A DNA stretch of 15,072 nt from an uncultured Burkholderiales bacterium. Its GTDB lineage: Bacteria; Pseudomonadota; Gammaproteobacteria; Burkholderiales; Burkholderiaceae_C. Below, one piece after another: positions 1 through 6,699 of this stretch; the stretch's first letter is position 1, and every line of letters starts with the position of its first letter. Location of the stretch: contig CAIODK010000136.1 of NCBI GenBank assembly GCA_903856995.1, positions 1 through 15,072 on the forward strand, in the 5' to 3' direction. The notes under the pieces are model-generated. The model was not told the DNA's origin. It did not search any database and worked only from the letters and a program-made list of their open reading frames with translations. Both the position numbers and the translations under genes were made by a program.

Positions 1-200
1 ATGCGCAAAATACCAAAGTGGTGGGCCCAAGCTTCAACGATATCGCTAAAAAGTATTCAGGAAAAGTTGATTACTTAGCAGGCAAAATCAAGGTAGGCGG
101 CTCGGGTGTTTGGGGTCCTATTCCCATGCCCGCACAATCTGCCCCAGAAGCTGACATCAAAACGATTGCTAACTGGCTTGCAGCCGGTGCGGCAAAATAA
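1..200 (+). CDS. Small class I c-type cytochrome, 3' part only
   Basis: The reading frame enters from the left edge and encodes the last two thirds of a small class I cytochrome c. The first complete codons read A-Q-N-T-K-V-V-G-P. The two leading bases AT would complete a CAT histidine codon, so the edge probably cuts inside the CxxCH heme motif; this is inferred by alignment with the intact cytochrome at 8279-8584. The block GGSGVWGPIPMPAQ contains the likely axial methionine, and the protein ends in an amphipathic C-terminal helix (IKTIANWLAAGAAK). It lies 25 bases upstream of soxY on the same strand. It is therefore likely cotranscribed with the Sox genes and may act as periplasmic electron acceptor for SoxAX or for a SoxCD that could lie further upstream. 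It could instead be the C-terminal domain of a longer cytochrome such as SoxD; the missing 5' end would decide. Confidence 0.88.
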   Translation, partial: AQNTKVVGPSFNDIAKKYSGKVDYLAGKIKVGGSGVWGPIPMPAQSAPEADIKTIANWLAAGAAK

Positions 201-225
201 CTTCACGCATTTTTAGGAGCACTAC

Positions 226-681
226 ATGCAAACTCGTCGCGAGACCCTCAAGCACAGCGCCGCTGTGGCAGGCCTCTTGGCCTCAACTGGCCTGTTCCCA
301 CAATACGCACATGCGTTTGACAAAGCTGCTTTCGACGCCAAGAGCGTTGCAGAAGCTGTCAAGGCCATGGGTGGCGCAGCCCCCGTGGAAAGTAAAGACG
401 TCACCATCACTGGTCCAGACATCGCTGAAAACGGTGCCGTTGTGCCATTGGGCGTGAGCACCAGCTTGGGCAACGTCAAGCGCATGTTGTTGCTGGTTGA
501 GAAAAATCCATCTGCTTTGATCGCCATGTTCAACGTGTCGCCAGAAGTGGAAGCCAACTTCTCAACACGTGCCAAGATGGGCCAATCGTCAGACGTGTAC
601 GCCATCGCGATCACCAACGACGGCAAAGCTTTCTTCGCGAAGAAAGAAGTCAAAGTCACACTCGGCGGCTGCGGCGGCTAA
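226..681 (+). CDS. soxY: SoxY, sulfur-carrier subunit of SoxYZ
   Basis: SoxY carries the sulfur substrate on a C-terminal swinging-arm cysteine while SoxAX, SoxB and SoxCD act on it in the periplasm. The 151-residue protein ends exactly in GGCGG, with the carrier cysteine at C149, which is diagnostic of the family. The N-terminus has a twin-arginine signal (T3-R4-R5-E6-T7-L8, a hydrophobic stretch, likely cleavage after AHA at residue 30), consistent with Tat export of folded SoxYZ. The ATG at 226 follows AGGAG at 215-219 with a six-base spacer, so the start is secure. soxZ starts 24 bases downstream, and the two products form the obligate heterodimer. Length and motifs are typical and I see no defect. 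Confidence 0.97.
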   Translation: MQTRRETLKHSAAVAGLLASTGLFPQYAHAFDKAAFDAKSVAEAVKAMGGAAPVESKDVTITGPDIAENGAVVPLGVSTSLGNVKRMLLLVEKNPSALIAMFNVSPEVEANFSTRAKMGQSSDVYAIAITNDGKAFFAKKEVKVTLGGCGG

Positions 682-705
682 TTTAGAAATTTCAGGAGAA
701 ACAAC

Positions 706-1017
706 ATGGCAGATCCAATGCGTATTCGCGCCCAAGCAGCTGGCGACAAAGCAACCATCCGTGTCTTGATGAGCCACGAAATGGAATCCGGGCAACGCAA
801 AGACGGTACCGGCAAAATCATTCCCGCATGGCACATCCAAGACGTGACCGCTAGCCTCAATGGCAAAGTCGTCATGACGGCCGAGTGGGGCCCCGCTGTG
901 TCTAAGAACCCGTTCTTGCAGTTCACCATCAAAGGCGCTAAAGCTGGCGACAAAGTGGGCGTGGTTTGGAAAGACAACAAGGGCGACACCCGCTCTGACG
1001 AAGCTACCGTTTCGTAA
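706..1017 (+). CDS. soxZ: SoxZ, partner subunit of SoxYZ
   Basis: The 103-residue protein is the immunoglobulin-fold partner of SoxY. It begins MADPMRIRAQ and contains the family-typical run IRVLMSHEMESGQRKD followed by an AWHI-containing segment. It has no cysteine and no signal peptide, as expected for a protein exported as a passenger with Tat-targeted SoxY. AGGAG at 694-698 precedes the ATG by seven bases. The gene sits between soxY and soxA in the usual Y-Z-A-X-B order. Its stop codon (1015-1017) comes 26 bases before the preferred soxA start at 1044. Confidence 0.96.
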   Translation: MADPMRIRAQAAGDKATIRVLMSHEMESGQRKDGTGKIIPAWHIQDVTASLNGKVVMTAEWGPAVSKNPFLQFTIKGAKAGDKVGVVWKDNKGDTRSDEATVS

Positions 1018-1043
1018 TGACCCTGAACGCAGTGGAGACACGA

Positions 1044-1838
1044 ATGAAGAAATTAATTTTTGCTTTAGGGCTCATCGGCTTGTCTGCCGCTGCGTTCGCC
1101 CAAAAATCGTCGAGTGACAGCATTGCCGAATACCGCGCTATGTTGCAAGACGGTAACCCTGCGGAATTGTTTGAAGCCAAAGGTGAAGACCTGTGGAAGC
1201 AAAAACGTGGCCCCAAAAACGCTTCGCTTGAGACGTGCGATTTGGGCAAAGGGGCTGGCGTGGTCAAAGGCGCATGGGTCGAGTTGCCGCGCCATTTCGC
1301 CGACACCGGGCGTGTGCAAGACCTAGAGTCTCGTCTGGTGACGTGCATGCAAGATTTGCAAGGTTTCAGTGCTGAGACCATTGGCAAGACGGCGTTTGGC
1401 CAAGGCGAGCAAAGCAATGTGACGGCTTTGGCCACTTGGATCTCTTCAGAGTCCAAGGGCATGAAGTTCAACCTCTCGCAAAGCCATGTCGAAGAACGCA
1501 AGATGTACGAAGTGGGCAAGCGCCTGTTCTTCATGCGCGGTGGTTCTCATGATTTCGCATGTGCTACCTGCCACGCACAAGATGACAAACGCATCCGTTT
1601 GCAAGATCTGCCTAACCTCACCAAGAACCCTGGCGCAGGCAATGGCTTTGGCGCTTGGCCCGCCTACCGCGTGTCCAACGGCCAAATGTGGGGCGCTCAA
1701 TTGCGCTTGAATGACTGCTACCGGCAGCAGCGTTTCCCTTACCCCTTGTTCGGCAGCGATGCCACCATCGCCTTGGGCGTGTACATGGGTGTGAACGGCA
1801 AAGGTGGCGAAGCCACCGCGCCAGCGATCAAACGTTAA
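1044..1838 (+). CDS. soxA: SoxA, catalytic heme subunit of SoxAX
   Basis: SoxA with SoxX forms the L-cysteine S-thiosulfotransferase that oxidatively links thiosulfate to the SoxY arm cysteine. The ATG at 1044 is preferred to the in-frame ATG at 1017: it follows GGAG at 1034-1037 by six bases and gives a clean signal peptide (MKKLIFALGLIGLSAAAFA, cleavage after residue 19). The 264-residue product has one heme site, C173-A-T-C176-H177. C225 in the LNDCYRQQR segment is the expected cysteine (persulfide) axial ligand. Only one CxxCH is present. C65 and C101 lie in the N-terminal domain and may form the disulfide that replaces the second heme in mono-heme SoxA proteins; that role is inferred. 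The gene is part of the sox operon, followed by soxX after 28 bases. Confidence 0.95.
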   Translation: MKKLIFALGLIGLSAAAFAQKSSSDSIAEYRAMLQDGNPAELFEAKGEDLWKQKRGPKNASLETCDLGKGAGVVKGAWVELPRHFADTGRVQDLESRLVTCMQDLQGFSAETIGKTAFGQGEQSNVTALATWISSESKGMKFNLSQSHVEERKMYEVGKRLFFMRGGSHDFACATCHAQDDKRIRLQDLPNLTKNPGAGNGFGAWPAYRVSNGQMWGAQLRLNDCYRQQRFPYPLFGSDATIALGVYMGVNGKGGEATAPAIKR

Positions 1839-1866
1839 TGCAGCCATCCAGCGTTAAGGACTCCTC

Positions 1867-2520
1867 ATGAACCGTAAACACACATTGGCTATGGCCATCC
1901 TCTCGGTAGCCGTGTTGGCTGCTTGCACCACGCCCATGCCCTCCAGCGCGGACCTTGACCAGTTGACGCGAGACGTGGTGGCCCGATCCTTTCGCGCACA
2001 AGGTCAGGCCAAACTCGACCGCCTGAGCCCTGATGAAGACAACCGCTTGTGTGCCGTTGCCGACCAAACGGGCGTGGCCCTAGATACCCAAGTGTCTGCC
2101 GCCATCGAAGCACGCAACATGCAAACCATCAAGGCTCCGGCCGATGGCAAGTATTTGGGTGATTTCAAAGAAGGTGAAAAAGTAGCTCAAAGCGGCGCTG
2201 GTAAAACTTGGACTGACAAAGAAGAGTCAGCCAACGGCGGTAATTGCTACAACTGTCACCAAATCAGTCAGACTGAACTGTCCTACGGAACCTTGGGCCC
2301 GAGCTTGTACAACTACGGGAAGATGCGCGGCGTGACCAACCCAGTCAGCGCAGAATCCAAACCGATCGTGGAATACACCTGGGGCAAGATTCAAAATGCA
2401 CGCGCTTACAACGCCTGTTCCAACATGCCACGTTTTGGCCATAAGGGCATCTTGACTGAAACCCAAATCAAAGACGTGATGGCCTTGTTGCTCGACCCCG
2501 CATCACCGGTCAACAAATAA
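1867..2520 (+). CDS. soxX: SoxX, cytochrome c subunit of SoxAX, probable lipoprotein
   Basis: SoxX is the electron-transfer heme subunit of SoxAX. The heme motif is C127-Y-N-C130-H131. The likely axial methionine is M187 in the NMPRFGHKG segment, preceded by C184, and the C-terminus carries the family-typical ILTETQIKDVMALLLDPASPVN. The start at 1867 follows AAGGA at 1856-1860 by six bases. At 217 residues it is longer than the shortest SoxX proteins: about 100 residues separate the signal from the heme domain. The signal peptide ends in a lipobox, L-A-A-C20, followed by TTP, so the mature protein is probably lipid-anchored to a membrane rather than free in the periplasm. Being last before a hairpin with a T run, it may mark the end of a soxYZAX transcript. 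Confidence 0.94.
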   Translation: MNRKHTLAMAILSVAVLAACTTPMPSSADLDQLTRDVVARSFRAQGQAKLDRLSPDEDNRLCAVADQTGVALDTQVSAAIEARNMQTIKAPADGKYLGDFKEGEKVAQSGAGKTWTDKEESANGGNCYNCHQISQTELSYGTLGPSLYNYGKMRGVTNPVSAESKPIVEYTWGKIQNARAYNACSNMPRFGHKGILTETQIKDVMALLLDPASPVNK

Positions 2521-2530
2521 ACCCTTCAGC

Positions 2531-2563
2531 GCCGCAGCATGAGCAATCGGCTGCGGTTTTTTT
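2531..2563 (+). terminator. Intrinsic terminator between soxX and soxB
   Basis: A perfect 7-bp stem, CCGCAGC (2532-2538) with GCTGCGG (2550-2556), encloses an 11-base loop and is followed directly by seven T residues (2557-2563). A further G-T pair can extend the stem at its base. It starts 11 bases after the soxX stop and ends 27 bases before the soxB start. The geometry is that of a Rho-independent terminator or attenuator that would reduce soxB transcription from the upstream promoter. Confidence 0.82.
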
Positions 2564-2590
2564 ACGCTCAATAAATAAGTAGGTGCTGAT

Positions 2591-4327
2591 ATGAACTTAA
2601 CCAAACGCGAATTTATGCAAGTCATGGGTGCAGGCAGCATGGCTGGCCTGAATATGAACGCTTATGCCCAAGCCGATGCAGGCGTTGCGGCCAAAGGTCT
2701 GTACGACATACCCAAGTTTGGTCAGGTGTCGTTTTTGCACATGACCGACTGCCATGCGCAGCTCAAACCCATTTACTTCCGTGAACCCAGTGTGAACATT
2801 GGGCTGGGCAGCATGAAGGGCAAGTTACCGCATTTGGTGGGCGAGCATTTGCTCAAGACCGCTGGCGTGCGTCCAGGCAGCGCAGAAGCGTATGGCATGA
2901 GTTACCTCAACTTTGAAACGGCTGCGCGCCGCTTTGGCAAAGTGGGGGGCTTCTCGCACTTGTCGACCTTGGTCAAACGTCTCAAAGCCAGTCGACCCGG
3001 CGCGTTGCTGCTCGATGGTGGAGACACATGGCAGGGCTCGGCCACGTCGTTGTGGACCAATGGCCAAGACATGGTGGACGCCTGTAAATTGCTCGGCGTC
3101 GACGTGATGACCGGCCACTGGGAATTCACCTACGGCATGGAACGCGTGCAAGAAATTGTCAACAAAGACTTTGCAGGCAAGGTTGACTTTGTGGCGCAAA
3201 ACATCAAGACCCAAGACTTTGGCGATCAGGTGTTCAAGCCTTACGTGATTCGCGAAATGAATGGCGTGCCTTGCGCCATCATTGGCCAAGCCTTCCCCTA
3301 CACACCGATCGCGAACCCGCGCTACATGGTGGCCGACTGGGCCTTCGGGATCCAAGACGAAAACATGCAAAAAATGGTCGACGAAGCCCGCGCCAAAGGT
3401 GCGCAGGTGGTGGTCGTGTTGTCACACAACGGCATGGACGTGGACTTGAAGATGGCCAGTCGCGTCAGCGGCATCGACGCCATCATGGGTGGCCACACCC
3501 ACGACGGCATGCCTGTTGCCACCTTGGTCAATAACAAAGGCGGCAAGACCATCGTCACCAACGCGGGTTCGAACGGCAAGTTCTTGGGCGTGCTTGACTT
3601 TGAAGTGAAGAACAAAAAGATCACCGACTTTCGCTACAAGCTGTTGCCCATCTTCTCCAACATGCTGCCCGCTGACCCAGAGATGGAAGCGCTCATCACC
3701 AAAATTCGTGCTCCCTACGAAGCCAAACTCAGCGAGAAGCTTGCCATCACCGAAGGCACCTTGTACCGCCGTGGCAACTTCAACGGGACAGGTGACCAGT
3801 TGTTGCTGGATGCACTTATGGATGTGCAAGGCGCAGACATGGCGTTTTCGCCGGGCTTTCGTTGGGGAACCTCCCTGTTGCCAGGCCAAGCCATCACCCG
3901 TGAGTGGTTGATGGACATGACGGCCACCACTTACTCGTACGCCACGGTGTCTGAGATGACGGGCGAGACCATCAAAACCATTCTTGAAGATGTGTGCGAC
4001 AACTTGTTCAACCCGGACCCGTATTACCAACAAGGGGGTGACATGGTGCGCGTCGGGGGGCTGGAATACGTGTGCCGGCCCAACGAAAAGATGGGTCATC
4101 GCATTGGCGAGATGCGACTCAAGGGCAAGCTCATCGATGCGAACAAAAAATACAAAGTGGCTGGCTGGGCGCCTGTGTCGGAAGACGCGAAAAACCAAAA
4201 CCTCAAGCAAGTGTGGGAAGTGGCCGAGCAGTGGCTCAAAGCCAGCGGCGGCAAGGTGTCTAAGCGTAAGCTCAACACACCGAAGCTCGAAGGCGTGTTG
4301 CCTAACCCCGGCTTTGCTGCGGTCTAA
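2591..4327 (+). CDS. soxB: SoxB, sulfate thiol esterase
   Basis: SoxB hydrolyses the SoxY-bound sulfonate to release sulfate; it is a dinuclear-manganese enzyme of the 5'-nucleotidase/calcineurin-like superfamily. The metal-site motifs are present in order: M-T-D53-C-H55-A-Q, GGD145TWQGS, GH176WEFTYG (the SoxB form of the GNHE block), L-S-H279-N-G-M-D and GGH302TH304DG. The length of 578 residues is normal for SoxB. The N-terminus (TKREFMQVMGAGSMAG) looks like a Tat signal with KR replacing the RR pair and a likely cleavage near AYA. The ATG at 2591 has only a weak AGGTG-like ribosome-binding site. A terminator-like hairpin separates it from soxX, so soxB may depend on readthrough or an unrecognised promoter. 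A DUF2892 gene follows 26 bases later. Confidence 0.97.
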   Translation: MNLTKREFMQVMGAGSMAGLNMNAYAQADAGVAAKGLYDIPKFGQVSFLHMTDCHAQLKPIYFREPSVNIGLGSMKGKLPHLVGEHLLKTAGVRPGSAEAYGMSYLNFETAARRFGKVGGFSHLSTLVKRLKASRPGALLLDGGDTWQGSATSLWTNGQDMVDACKLLGVDVMTGHWEFTYGMERVQEIVNKDFAGKVDFVAQNIKTQDFGDQVFKPYVIREMNGVPCAIIGQAFPYTPIANPRYMVADWAFGIQDENMQKMVDEARAKGAQVVVVLSHNGMDVDLKMASRVSGIDAIMGGHTHDGMPVATLVNNKGGKTIVTNAGSNGKFLGVLDFEVKNKKITDFRYKLLPIFSNMLPADPEMEALITKIRAPYEAKLSEKLAITEGTLYRRGNFNGTGDQLLLDALMDVQGADMAFSPGFRWGTSLLPGQAITREWLMDMTATTYSYATVSEMTGETIKTILEDVCDNLFNPDPYYQQGGDMVRVGGLEYVCRPNEKMGHRIGEMRLKGKLIDANKKYKVAGWAPVSEDAKNQNLKQVWEVAEQWLKASGGKVSKRKLNTPKLEGVLPNPGFAAV

Positions 4328-4353
4328 AAGTTTTGAAAATTGGAGTGAATGAA

Positions 4354-4581
4354 ATGACCGTCGAACGTTACATCCGAGTCATCGCTGGCTTGTTCATCAT
4401 GGTGTCACTGGCCTTGGGCGTAGAGGCCAGCCCCGTGTTTGTGAGCGAGTGGGCCTTGGCCTTCACAGCGTTTGTAGGCCTGAACTTGTTTCAGTTTGGC
4501 CTGACCAACTTTTGCCCCATGGCCATCATCTTGCGCAAGCTGGGTGCCAAAGACGGCGCAGCTTGCTGCCCCGCGCAATAA
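4354..4581 (+). CDS. DUF2892 (YgaP-type) small inner-membrane protein
   Basis: This 75-residue protein matches the transmembrane domain found at the C-terminus of E. coli YgaP and as a stand-alone DUF2892 protein in sulfur-oxidation loci. It starts MTVERYIRVIAG. Two hydrophobic segments, about residues 6-24 and 33-52, are followed by the family-typical T-N-F-C54-P-M. It ends with a vicinal pair, C71-C72. The start at 4354 is chosen over the in-frame TTG at 4333 because GGAG at 4342-4345 lies eight bases upstream. It follows soxB closely and may be cotranscribed. Its molecular role is not established; a membrane function linked to sulfane sulfur is an inference from its fusion to rhodanese in YgaP and from this context. 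Confidence 0.88.
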   Translation: MTVERYIRVIAGLFIMVSLALGVEASPVFVSEWALAFTAFVGLNLFQFGLTNFCPMAIILRKLGAKDGAACCPAQ

Positions 4582-4617
4582 GCAGCGGGCTTACCAGCGC
4601 CCTAAGCGGCGGGCTTA
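4581..4617. repeat. Imperfect 13-bp direct repeat with small hairpins
   Basis: AGCAGCGGGCTTA (4581-4593) recurs as AGCGGCGGGCTTA (4605-4617) with one mismatch, 24 bases apart. It fills the gap between the convergent DUF2892 and YeeE genes, including both stop codons. TAAGC (4603-4607) can pair with GCTTA (4613-4617) around a five-base loop, and GGGC (4587-4590) with GCCC (4599-4602). There is no T tract, so a terminator role is not supported. Confidence 0.5.
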
Positions 4618-5676
4618 AGTAGGACTGTTGATTGACTTGAGCGCTTTGTAAGTCAATCCAGCGCCAAGGATGATGGACACCAGTGTGAGCCACGCGGTGT
4701 TCGAGAAAATCGCACCACCGCTCATACCTGAGCCCACGGTGCAACCACCGGCCATCACCGCGCCAAAGCCCATCAACACGGCGCCTGTCAAATAGTGGCC
4801 CAGCTTGTTTTCAGTTTGAAAGCCTTCAAACTTGAATTCACCAAACATCACGCTGGCCACCAAAGAACCTACAAACACGCCGGGCAACAAACCCGCATCA
4901 AAGCCAAAGCTCGGTGCTGTGGCCGTGGACAAGGTGCGCATAAGCCATTCGGCTGAAGGGCTGCTGAAACTCAAGCTTTGAACAGGGATAGGCTCAAACG
5001 ACACACCCGCAATCAGTTGTGTGAAGCCCCAACCCAAAGCAATGGCCAAGCCGACAAAGGCACCCGCCCAGTTCCATGTATTGTTACTGCCGTCTTCGCT
5101 GCGACGCAAACGCCACAAAGCGGCAGCGCCGATGGCCACGCCCACCACCAAGCCGAACCATGTGCTGGTGAGGTTGAGCAGGTTGCGATCAGGGCCACCT
5201 TCGACCATCCACAGTGACGTGACCCATTGACGTGCAGGGGCCAACAAACCAGAGATAGAGGCTTGCACCGTGACGGCAAACACCAATCCAGAGAGCAGGG
5301 CGCGCAAATTGCCATTGGCCGACAAAATCAGTAAACGGCTGGCGCAGCCGCGTGTCATGATCATCCCCATACCAAACATCAGGCCACCCACCACGGCACC
5401 CGAGATGCTGCCAGGCGAGCCCAAATGGCGCGAGCTCTCAGGCTTTAAGAAGCCCACCAGCACAATGGCTTGCACCGCCAAAATGGCCACAGCAAAACCC
5501 ATCAACCACACGGCCAAACGCGAGCCCCATGTGCCATCGCAACATTCAATGACGGCAGCGCGAGCACAAAACTTCGAACGTTGGGCAAAAAAACCAAAAA
5601 ATAAACCAATGAGTGCACCGCCCATGGCCAATACGAAGTGGTCTCCGAAGGTTTCAATCAAGCTGGTCAGATTCAC
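4615..5676 (-). CDS. tsuA: YeeE/YedE (TsuA-like) thiosulfate transporter
   Basis: This is an integral membrane protein of 353 residues with multiple hydrophobic segments and the paired repeats of the Sulf_transp (YeeE/YedE, TsuA) family, which takes up thiosulfate. The three conserved cysteines that relay the thiosulfate ion are in their motifs: FFAQRSKFC37, GGLMFGMGM-IMTRGC111AS and FGAVMAGGC312TVGSGMSGG. Translation starts with GTG at 5676, supported by an AGGA ribosome-binding site just upstream and by the absence of a better ATG. It is encoded opposite the sox genes and diverges from the persulfide dioxygenase gene, with which it shares an upstream region of about 130 bases. It supplies cytoplasmic thiosulfate, a different route from periplasmic Sox oxidation. 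Close relatives can transport other sulfur species, so the exact substrate is inferred. Confidence 0.9.
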   Translation of the reverse strand: MNLTSLIETFGDHFVLAMGGALIGLFFGFFAQRSKFCARAAVIECCDGTWGSRLAVWLMGFAVAILAVQAIVLVGFLKPESSRHLGSPGSISGAVVGGLMFGMGMIMTRGCASRLLILSANGNLRALLSGLVFAVTVQASISGLLAPARQWVTSLWMVEGGPDRNLLNLTSTWFGLVVGVAIGAAALWRLRRSEDGSNNTWNWAGAFVGLAIALGWGFTQLIAGVSFEPIPVQSLSFSSPSAEWLMRTLSTATAPSFGFDAGLLPGVFVGSLVASVMFGEFKFEGFQTENKLGHYLTGAVLMGFGAVMAGGCTVGSGMSGGAIFSNTAWLTLVSIILGAGLTYKALKSINSPT

Positions 5677-5755
5677 AAAAGTCCTCGTTGGTGGATATCA
5701 GTCAACGCAGCGATTGTCCCTTTTTTTGCCGGTCTATGTCGTTCAAGGCGTATGT

Positions 5756-5797
5756 TGCATTCAAAGTCGCCTATATTGATGACTTCTTATGAATGCA
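5756..5797. promoter_or_regulatory. Interrupted inverted repeat around a possible -10 box
   Basis: TGCATTCA (5756-5763) is perfectly inverted as TGAATGCA (5790-5797). Just inside, AAGTC (5764-5768) pairs with GACTT (5781-5785), leaving a four-base bulge on the right. The centre carries TATATT (5772-5777), a five-of-six match to a -10 box on the + strand, although I see no good -35 at standard spacing. It lies nine bases before the dioxygenase start. A regulator-binding site for the divergent tsuA/blh pair is the simplest reading; an mRNA 5' hairpin is the alternative. Confidence 0.5.
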
Positions 5798-5805
5798 TGT
5801 GATCG

Positions 5806-6678
5806 ATGACCCACATCCTCAGCCCCATTGTTCAAGGTTTTTTCGACCCTGCCACGTGGACCGTGACTTATGTGGTCTATGAAAAAGAGGGCAGCGCCTG
5901 CGCCATCATTGATTCTGTGCTCGACTACGACCCCAAGTCAGGCCGCACGAGTACACAGTCTGCAGATCAAGTCATTGCCTTTGTGCGAGAGAAAAAGCTA
6001 CAGGTGCAATGGATCTTAGAAACCCATGCTCACGCAGACCACCTCACGGCTGCGCCGTATCTCAAAGCGAATTTGGGTGGACGCACCGCAATTGGCCATC
6101 ACATCACAGCGGTCCAGCATGTGTTCAAAGGTGTGTTCAATTTAGAAGCATCCTTCCAAGAAGACGGCACACAATTTGACCACCTGCTGCAAGCAGACGA
6201 AACATTGGCCATTGGCAACTTGACCGCCCAAGCGATGTCGGTTCCTGGCCACACGCCTGCGTGCGTGGCTTTTCACATTGGCGATGCCGTGTTTGTGGGC
6301 GACACCTTGTTCATGCCCGATGTGGGCTCGGCCCGTTGCGACTTTCCTGGCGGCAGCGCTAAAACCCTCTACGCATCAGTACGCAAAATTTTGAGCTTGC
6401 ATCCAAGCACACGCTTGTTCATGTGTCACGACTACCCGCCCAATGAGCGCGAAGTACGCTTTGAAACCACGGTGGCCGAGCAACGCGCACACAACATCCA
6501 TTTGCATGACGGCATCGACGAAGCCGAATTTGTGCGCATGCGCACAGCACGCGATGCCACCTTGGAGATGCCTACGCTCATCTTGCCTGCGGTGCAAGTC
6601 AACATCCGCGCGGGTGAGTTTCCGCCCAAAGACGACAACGGTGTGTCGTACCTCAAAATCCCTTTGAACGCGCTTTGA
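5806..6678 (+). CDS. blh: Blh/ETHE1-like metallo-beta-lactamase-fold persulfide dioxygenase
   Basis: The 290-residue protein has the metallo-beta-lactamase signature H74-A-H76-A-D78-H79-L, then H149 in VPGHTPA, D166 in FVGDTLF and H208 in the M-C-H-D-Y motif. The segment GSARCDFPGGSA (R177, C178, D179) is the form seen in the Blh (beta-lactamase-like hydrolase) branch, related to ETHE1 persulfide dioxygenase, which oxidises glutathione persulfide to sulfite with one iron. There is no signal peptide, so it is cytoplasmic. No fused rhodanese domain is present, but separate rhodaneses lie nearby. The ATG at 5806 has no clear Shine-Dalgarno sequence. It diverges from the thiosulfate transporter and probably handles sulfane sulfur derived from imported or leaked thiosulfate. 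In other bacteria blh is controlled by the ArsR-type BigR; an ArsR gene lies about 8 kb away. Confidence 0.88.
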   Translation: MTHILSPIVQGFFDPATWTVTYVVYEKEGSACAIIDSVLDYDPKSGRTSTQSADQVIAFVREKKLQVQWILETHAHADHLTAAPYLKANLGGRTAIGHHITAVQHVFKGVFNLEASFQEDGTQFDHLLQADETLAIGNLTAQAMSVPGHTPACVAFHIGDAVFVGDTLFMPDVGSARCDFPGGSAKTLYASVRKILSLHPSTRLFMCHDYPPNEREVRFETTVAEQRAHNIHLHDGIDEAEFVRMRTARDATLEMPTLILPAVQVNIRAGEFPPKDDNGVSYLKIPLNAL

Positions 6679-6694
6679 TACAAGCGTTCAAAGG
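6661..6694. terminator. Perfect 11-bp hairpin at the convergent blh / hydrolase ends
   Basis: CCTTTGAACGC (6661-6671) is perfectly inverted as GCGTTCAAAGG (6684-6694) around a 12-base loop. The left arm lies inside the last codons of the dioxygenase gene and the loop contains its TGA stop. It starts five bases downstream of the hydrolase stop on the - strand, where the stem is soon followed by a short T run (AAAA at 6655-6658 on the + strand). It probably terminates the - strand transcript and may act on both strands. Confidence 0.6.
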
Positions 6695-6699
6695 ATACG

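Noticed and set aside
1017..1043. Earlier ATG for soxA overlapping the soxZ stop
   Set aside because: It adds MTLNAVETR before a clean signal peptide and lacks good ribosome-binding spacing; the ATG at 1044 has GGAG six bases upstream.
3422..4210. 262-codon open frame antisense to soxB
   Set aside because: It is rich in His and Val in the manner of a complementary frame of a GC-rich gene, shows no domain, and lies wholly over an unambiguous soxB.
4333..4353. TTG start for the DUF2892 gene
   Set aside because: The ATG at 4354 has GGAG at 4342-4345 and matches the family N-terminus MTVERYIR.
5720..5727. T run in the tsuA/blh gap as a terminator
   Set aside because: No GC-rich stem precedes it, and it lies in a divergent promoter region.
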